Source: Ophthalmolycus amberensis
Lineage: Eukaryota > Chordata > Actinopteri > Perciformes > Zoarcidae
Assembly: GCA_024529925.1 (NCBI GenBank)
Contig: JAFEUB010000786.1
Coordinates: 86,001-150,000 of the forward strand
Length of the DNA stretch: 64,000 nt
Direction: 5' to 3'
Shown: one piece after another, positions 59,681 through 64,000 of the stretch
How positions within the stretch are numbered: the first letter of the stretch is position 1
How the letters are laid out: every line of letters starts with the position of its first letter
Notes under the pieces: model-generated
The model's input: only the letters and a program-made list of their open reading frames with translations
What the model was told of the DNA's origin: nothing
Databases searched by the model: none
Made by a program: the position numbers and the translations under genes

Positions 59681-62379
59681 TAGTGATGGGAAGTTCGGCT
59701 CTTTTCTGAGAGCCGGCTCTTTTGACTCGGCTCCCAAAGAAGAGCCGGCTCTTTCGACTCCCGAACGGCTCTTTATTTAGGATCTTTTGTAGCCTATATT
59801 TTACCTTAACTTTGAAAAAAAATCATGGTTTATGTGTTGAAAACCCTTTTGCTTTCAGTGTTTTTATGAGAGACCTTATAATTGCCTAATTCTGTGCATT
59901 TATTCTGTGACAAAACCACTCTTACATTTGTTTATTTCAATTAAACTTTTTTATTGCACAAATTAACAATAAACTTCAAACAAATCCACAGAACAGAACC
60001 AAAACCAGAACCAAACTCCAGCAAACAGCATTAGTCCTCAGGGCAGGTTGGCATTCAGGAAGATCAGATGCCTCAGCTTGGATGGGCTGATACGATTTCG
60101 CCTCTCCGTGAGTATCTGCCCTGTTTTGGAGAAGATTCTCTCAGAAGGAACTGATGTGGCAACAATACATAGTCTCCCCTCCATCACCTTCACCAGGAGT
60201 GGAAAGACTGAGGCCTTGGCCTGCCACCAGCTCAGTGGGTCTTCTGCTCTCTGGATGAGGGGCTCCTCAAGGTAGCTCCTCACCTCCATTATAGCATCAG
60301 CTGTCGGATTTCTCCTTGAAGCATCTCCTGTAGCTCTGTCATCAAAAAGCCTCCAAACAGCAGAGGTTTGCTGCTCCTCCTCCACTTGGCCCTGTAATGG
60401 TGGAGCTGGCTGGCTGCTGGGGGTGCATTTTGCTGCTGCTGCTGCTGCTGCACTAATCCTCTGAAGAGCTTCATCAATAGCTCTACCATCACTGAAGGCA
60501 AGTTTTTTAAACCTTGGATCCAATAAGGTAGTTTCTGAAAGGACAGTGTTGTACTCCATCCGCAGAAATTTGCGGTCCATGGCTGAACAAAGAGCTGCAA
60601 CTAATTCCTTCACTTTCTGCACAGTTACTGTCCATTGGTTCTCGGCTGTCACCAGCTGCAGACCTTTGCAAAGCAGGAGCATTTTCGAGGCTGTGACATA
60701 GCTGAAGGAGAGAAAACAGCAACTTTTAGAATTTAGTTTTTTAAAAGTATGTGGCATATTATACGTGATGCATTATACTGTATGTGTTGTGTTTGCAATG
60801 TATAATAGTGACTGAATAGTAGTAGAGAAAACAATGCTTCAATGGTTCTAGGTACCTGTCTGCACTTATCTCCACAGTCACCTCCTGGAATGGTTGCAGG
60901 ACGGCGCAGACCTCTTTCACCAGCTCCCATTCCTCTTGGCTTAATGGCTCAATAGATGCGTTGATGAGGGCCAGGGTGGAGATGATGGCATCTTTTATTT
61001 CAAGCATTTGTTTCAACATATAAAATGTTGAGTTCCACCTGGTGGCACACTCTTGTTTGGGCCTCAGTTCAGGAATCCCCATTTGGCGCTGTGTGGACTT
61101 TAGCTTCTGTGCTGCTACTGTGCTTTTGTGGAAAAACTCCACAACAGCCTTCACCTTATCCACGGTTGTTTTGATCACCTTCAGAGCATCTCTAACCACC
61201 AGGTTTAGTGTATGCGCCAGACATGGGTGATGGGTCCACTTCAAAATTTTTATGGCTTTGGTGATGTTTGCAGCATTATCACTCACACAGCACACCACTT
61301 TGTCCTCTACTTGCCACTCTTTTGCCACTCTTAGTAGCTCCACTGCCAAGTTTTCTGCAGTGTGTCTGTCGGTGAACTCGAAGCAGTCCAGAAGGCAAGA
61401 TGTCATCTTGTAATCTTCAATAAAGTGGCAAGTGACAGACATGAAAGAGCAGGTTGTTCTGGAGGTCCAGCAGTCAGTTGTCAGGCAAACTGATGGAGCT
61501 TTTTTCACCCTTTCTTGCCATAATGCACGTTCTGTGTCATATAGTTTTGGGATCATTGTTTGGGAAAGTGTTTTTCTACTGGGTAGAGTGTATGTGGGAT
61601 TTAGGGCTTTGACAAAGTTTTTCATTCCTTTGTCCTCCACAATGGAAAAGGGTTGAAAATCAGAAGCTACCATTTTAGCCAACTCATCATCAATACTGTG
61701 CTGTTTGGCTGGGGTCATCAGTTTAGGTAAAAACTGACTTATTTTGCTTTGAGTTGCAGTAGGAGAGGTTATACTTGCACGCATGGGGATGGCAGTAGAC
61801 GTTACAGCAGCTGTTGTTCTGGTATGAGACACACCAGGATCAGTAGATGGTGAGCTGGCTTGCCCTCTCTCCTCTAACTGCACTGTAGGATGGACAGTTC
61901 TGGTATGTCTATGCAGGTTTGTGGTGGAACCTGCTCTTATAGTGACCTTCGTTTTGCAGTGAAGGCACTCTGCTTTGTTGTTCCCAATATCTTTAAACTG
62001 CAGCCAGATGCTGCTTCGCTTTCTAGTGTCACTCATAGTTAAACTACACGACAATGCAAGACGCACACACGCTCCTCAGTCCTCACCGCTCTGTCTCTCT
62101 CTTCACTTGCAGTGGAGTCAAGTGGTGTGTCTGCCCCGCCCCCTCTCTGTTTACACATCCTTAATTCTCACGTGAATGCCGCATGCTGGTCGCCATGCTG
62201 GCCAATCATAACAGACCTCTGTCGTAACCAGAGCTGGGACTGAGCACTGAAAGTGAAACCTAAGCAGCGAATGGGCAAAAAACTGGGAGCCGGCTCTCAC
62301 TCGATGCGAGCCGGCTCTTCTGATTCACTACAAAGAGCCGGCTCTCAGAGCCGATGCTTGTGCGCATGACCCATCACTA
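59681..62379 (-). mobile_element. hAT transposon, 2.7 kb, apparently complete
   Basis: Ends TAGTGATGGGAAGTTCGGCT and, inverted, TAGTGATGGGTCATGCGC, with a perfect 8-bp target duplication GTTGAGAC at 59673-59680 and 62380-62387. Both subterminal regions carry several copies of the palindrome GAGCCGGCTC (59709-59770 and 62285-62350), the usual form of hAT transposase binding sites. It contains one transposase gene on the minus strand with no disabling change that I can see. Nothing else was found inside. Confidence 0.92.
60038..62036 (-). CDS. hAT transposase with BED zinc finger (ZBED-like), 614 aa, 2 exons
   Basis: Exons 60856-62036 and 60038-60701, joined across a 154-base intron (GTACCT...CCTTCAG) that restores frame. 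An in-frame Met ten codons upstream (62066) is possible; MSDTRKRSS was chosen because it precedes the BED finger directly. Seen: a BED finger (Cys24, Cys27, His44, His49); the RNase H-like core with Asp188 in TTDCWTS and Asp253 in CVSDNAANI, the latter followed by HPCLAHTLNLVV; and a C-terminal hATC dimerisation block with Glu581 in VPSERIFSKTG. The spacing is close to the D-D-E of Hermes (180, 248, 572). A glutamine-coding CAG-type run near 60440 encodes an Ala-rich stretch in this frame. It cuts and pastes elements with matching ends. Domesticated ZBED genes are the alternative, but the flanking terminal repeats argue for a mobile copy. Confidence 0.9.
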
Positions 62380-62659
62380 GTTGAGACGGCGGCTCGATCC
62401 CTAAAAGCCCGGATGAGAGCAGCAAGCGACGTTCAAGGCAACATGGTCGCGTGAGTCGAGGACAACCATTCCATTCCTGGTGGTGGTGGTGATGGTGGTG
62501 GTTGAGGAGGGGGGAGAACGACGACAGCCACTGCTGGAATCTGTGACATTTTCGACGCGACCCACGGAGAGCGGTTCTGGGAACAAATACACAGGCAGCG
62601 ATAGAGGCGTGGAGGAACGGCACATTTCTCCCCCCTTTTTGCAGTGTCCTATTTCGTTG
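62380..62659 (+). promoter_or_regulatory. Possible GC-rich promoter and non-coding first exon of a rightward gene
   Basis: Composition changes sharply to CpG-containing, GC-rich sequence right of the hAT element. A strong splice donor follows at 62660 (TTG|GTAAGTA). No start codon with a good frame runs into the donor, so if this is an exon it is mostly untranslated. No downstream exon was found in the window. The gene cannot be named. Confidence 0.3.

Positions 62660-64000
<1,341 letters not shown>

Overview
The window looks like nuclear DNA of a teleost fish, probably a spiny-rayed (perciform-type) one. Reasons: spliced genes with GT-AG introns, abundant CA/GT microsatellites, L2- and jockey-like LINE fragments, many hAT-type DNA transposons and several short repeats familiar from fish genomes. 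There is no operon structure. Genes were found by matching exon phase, splice sites and conserved protein motifs by eye; no database search was run.

Four host genes can be assembled, all on the minus strand. In transcription order they are mthfd2l (53080 to 39917, 8 exons, 348 aa), epgn (34373 to 32979, 5 exons, 160 aa), ereg (30537 to 19498, 5 exons, 154 aa) and areg (13145 to 8786, 5 exons, 232 aa). Order and orientation match the tetrapod MTHFD2L-EPGN-EREG-AREG block (human 4q13). The three ligand genes share one architecture: signal exon, propeptide exon, an EGF domain split by an intron between cysteines 5 and 6, a membrane exon and a short tail exon. They encode membrane-anchored EGF-receptor ligands. 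mthfd2l encodes a mitochondrial folate enzyme and is a neighbour by synteny, not by pathway. No betacellulin exon was found to the left of areg.

Region by region: 1-1337 is the end of a LINE reverse transcriptase running off the window. 1340-8785 is intergenic, with a 730-bp hAT MITE at 2375-3104. 8786-13145 is areg. 13146-19497 is repeat-rich intergenic sequence. 19498-30537 is ereg, whose 7.1-kb first intron holds a minisatellite and two hAT elements. 30538-32978 is intergenic and 32979-34373 is epgn. 34374-39916 holds a jockey-like LINE split by a 1.2-kb transposon. 39917-53080 is mthfd2l, with an L2-like LINE in intron 6. 53193-53898 is a hAT MITE next to the mthfd2l promoter. 56834-58038 is a second, inverted copy of the 1.2-kb transposon. 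59681-62379 is a hAT element that looks complete, and 62380-62659 may be a first exon of a rightward gene. The window ends in a long (AT)n tract.

I did not find an undescribed molecular system. The strongest observations are the apparently intact hAT transposon with perfect 8-bp target duplications and all three catalytic acidic positions, the density of hAT insertions with readable target duplications, the inverted pair of 1.2-kb elements, and a repeat-borne perfect oestrogen-response-element palindrome in mthfd2l intron 7.
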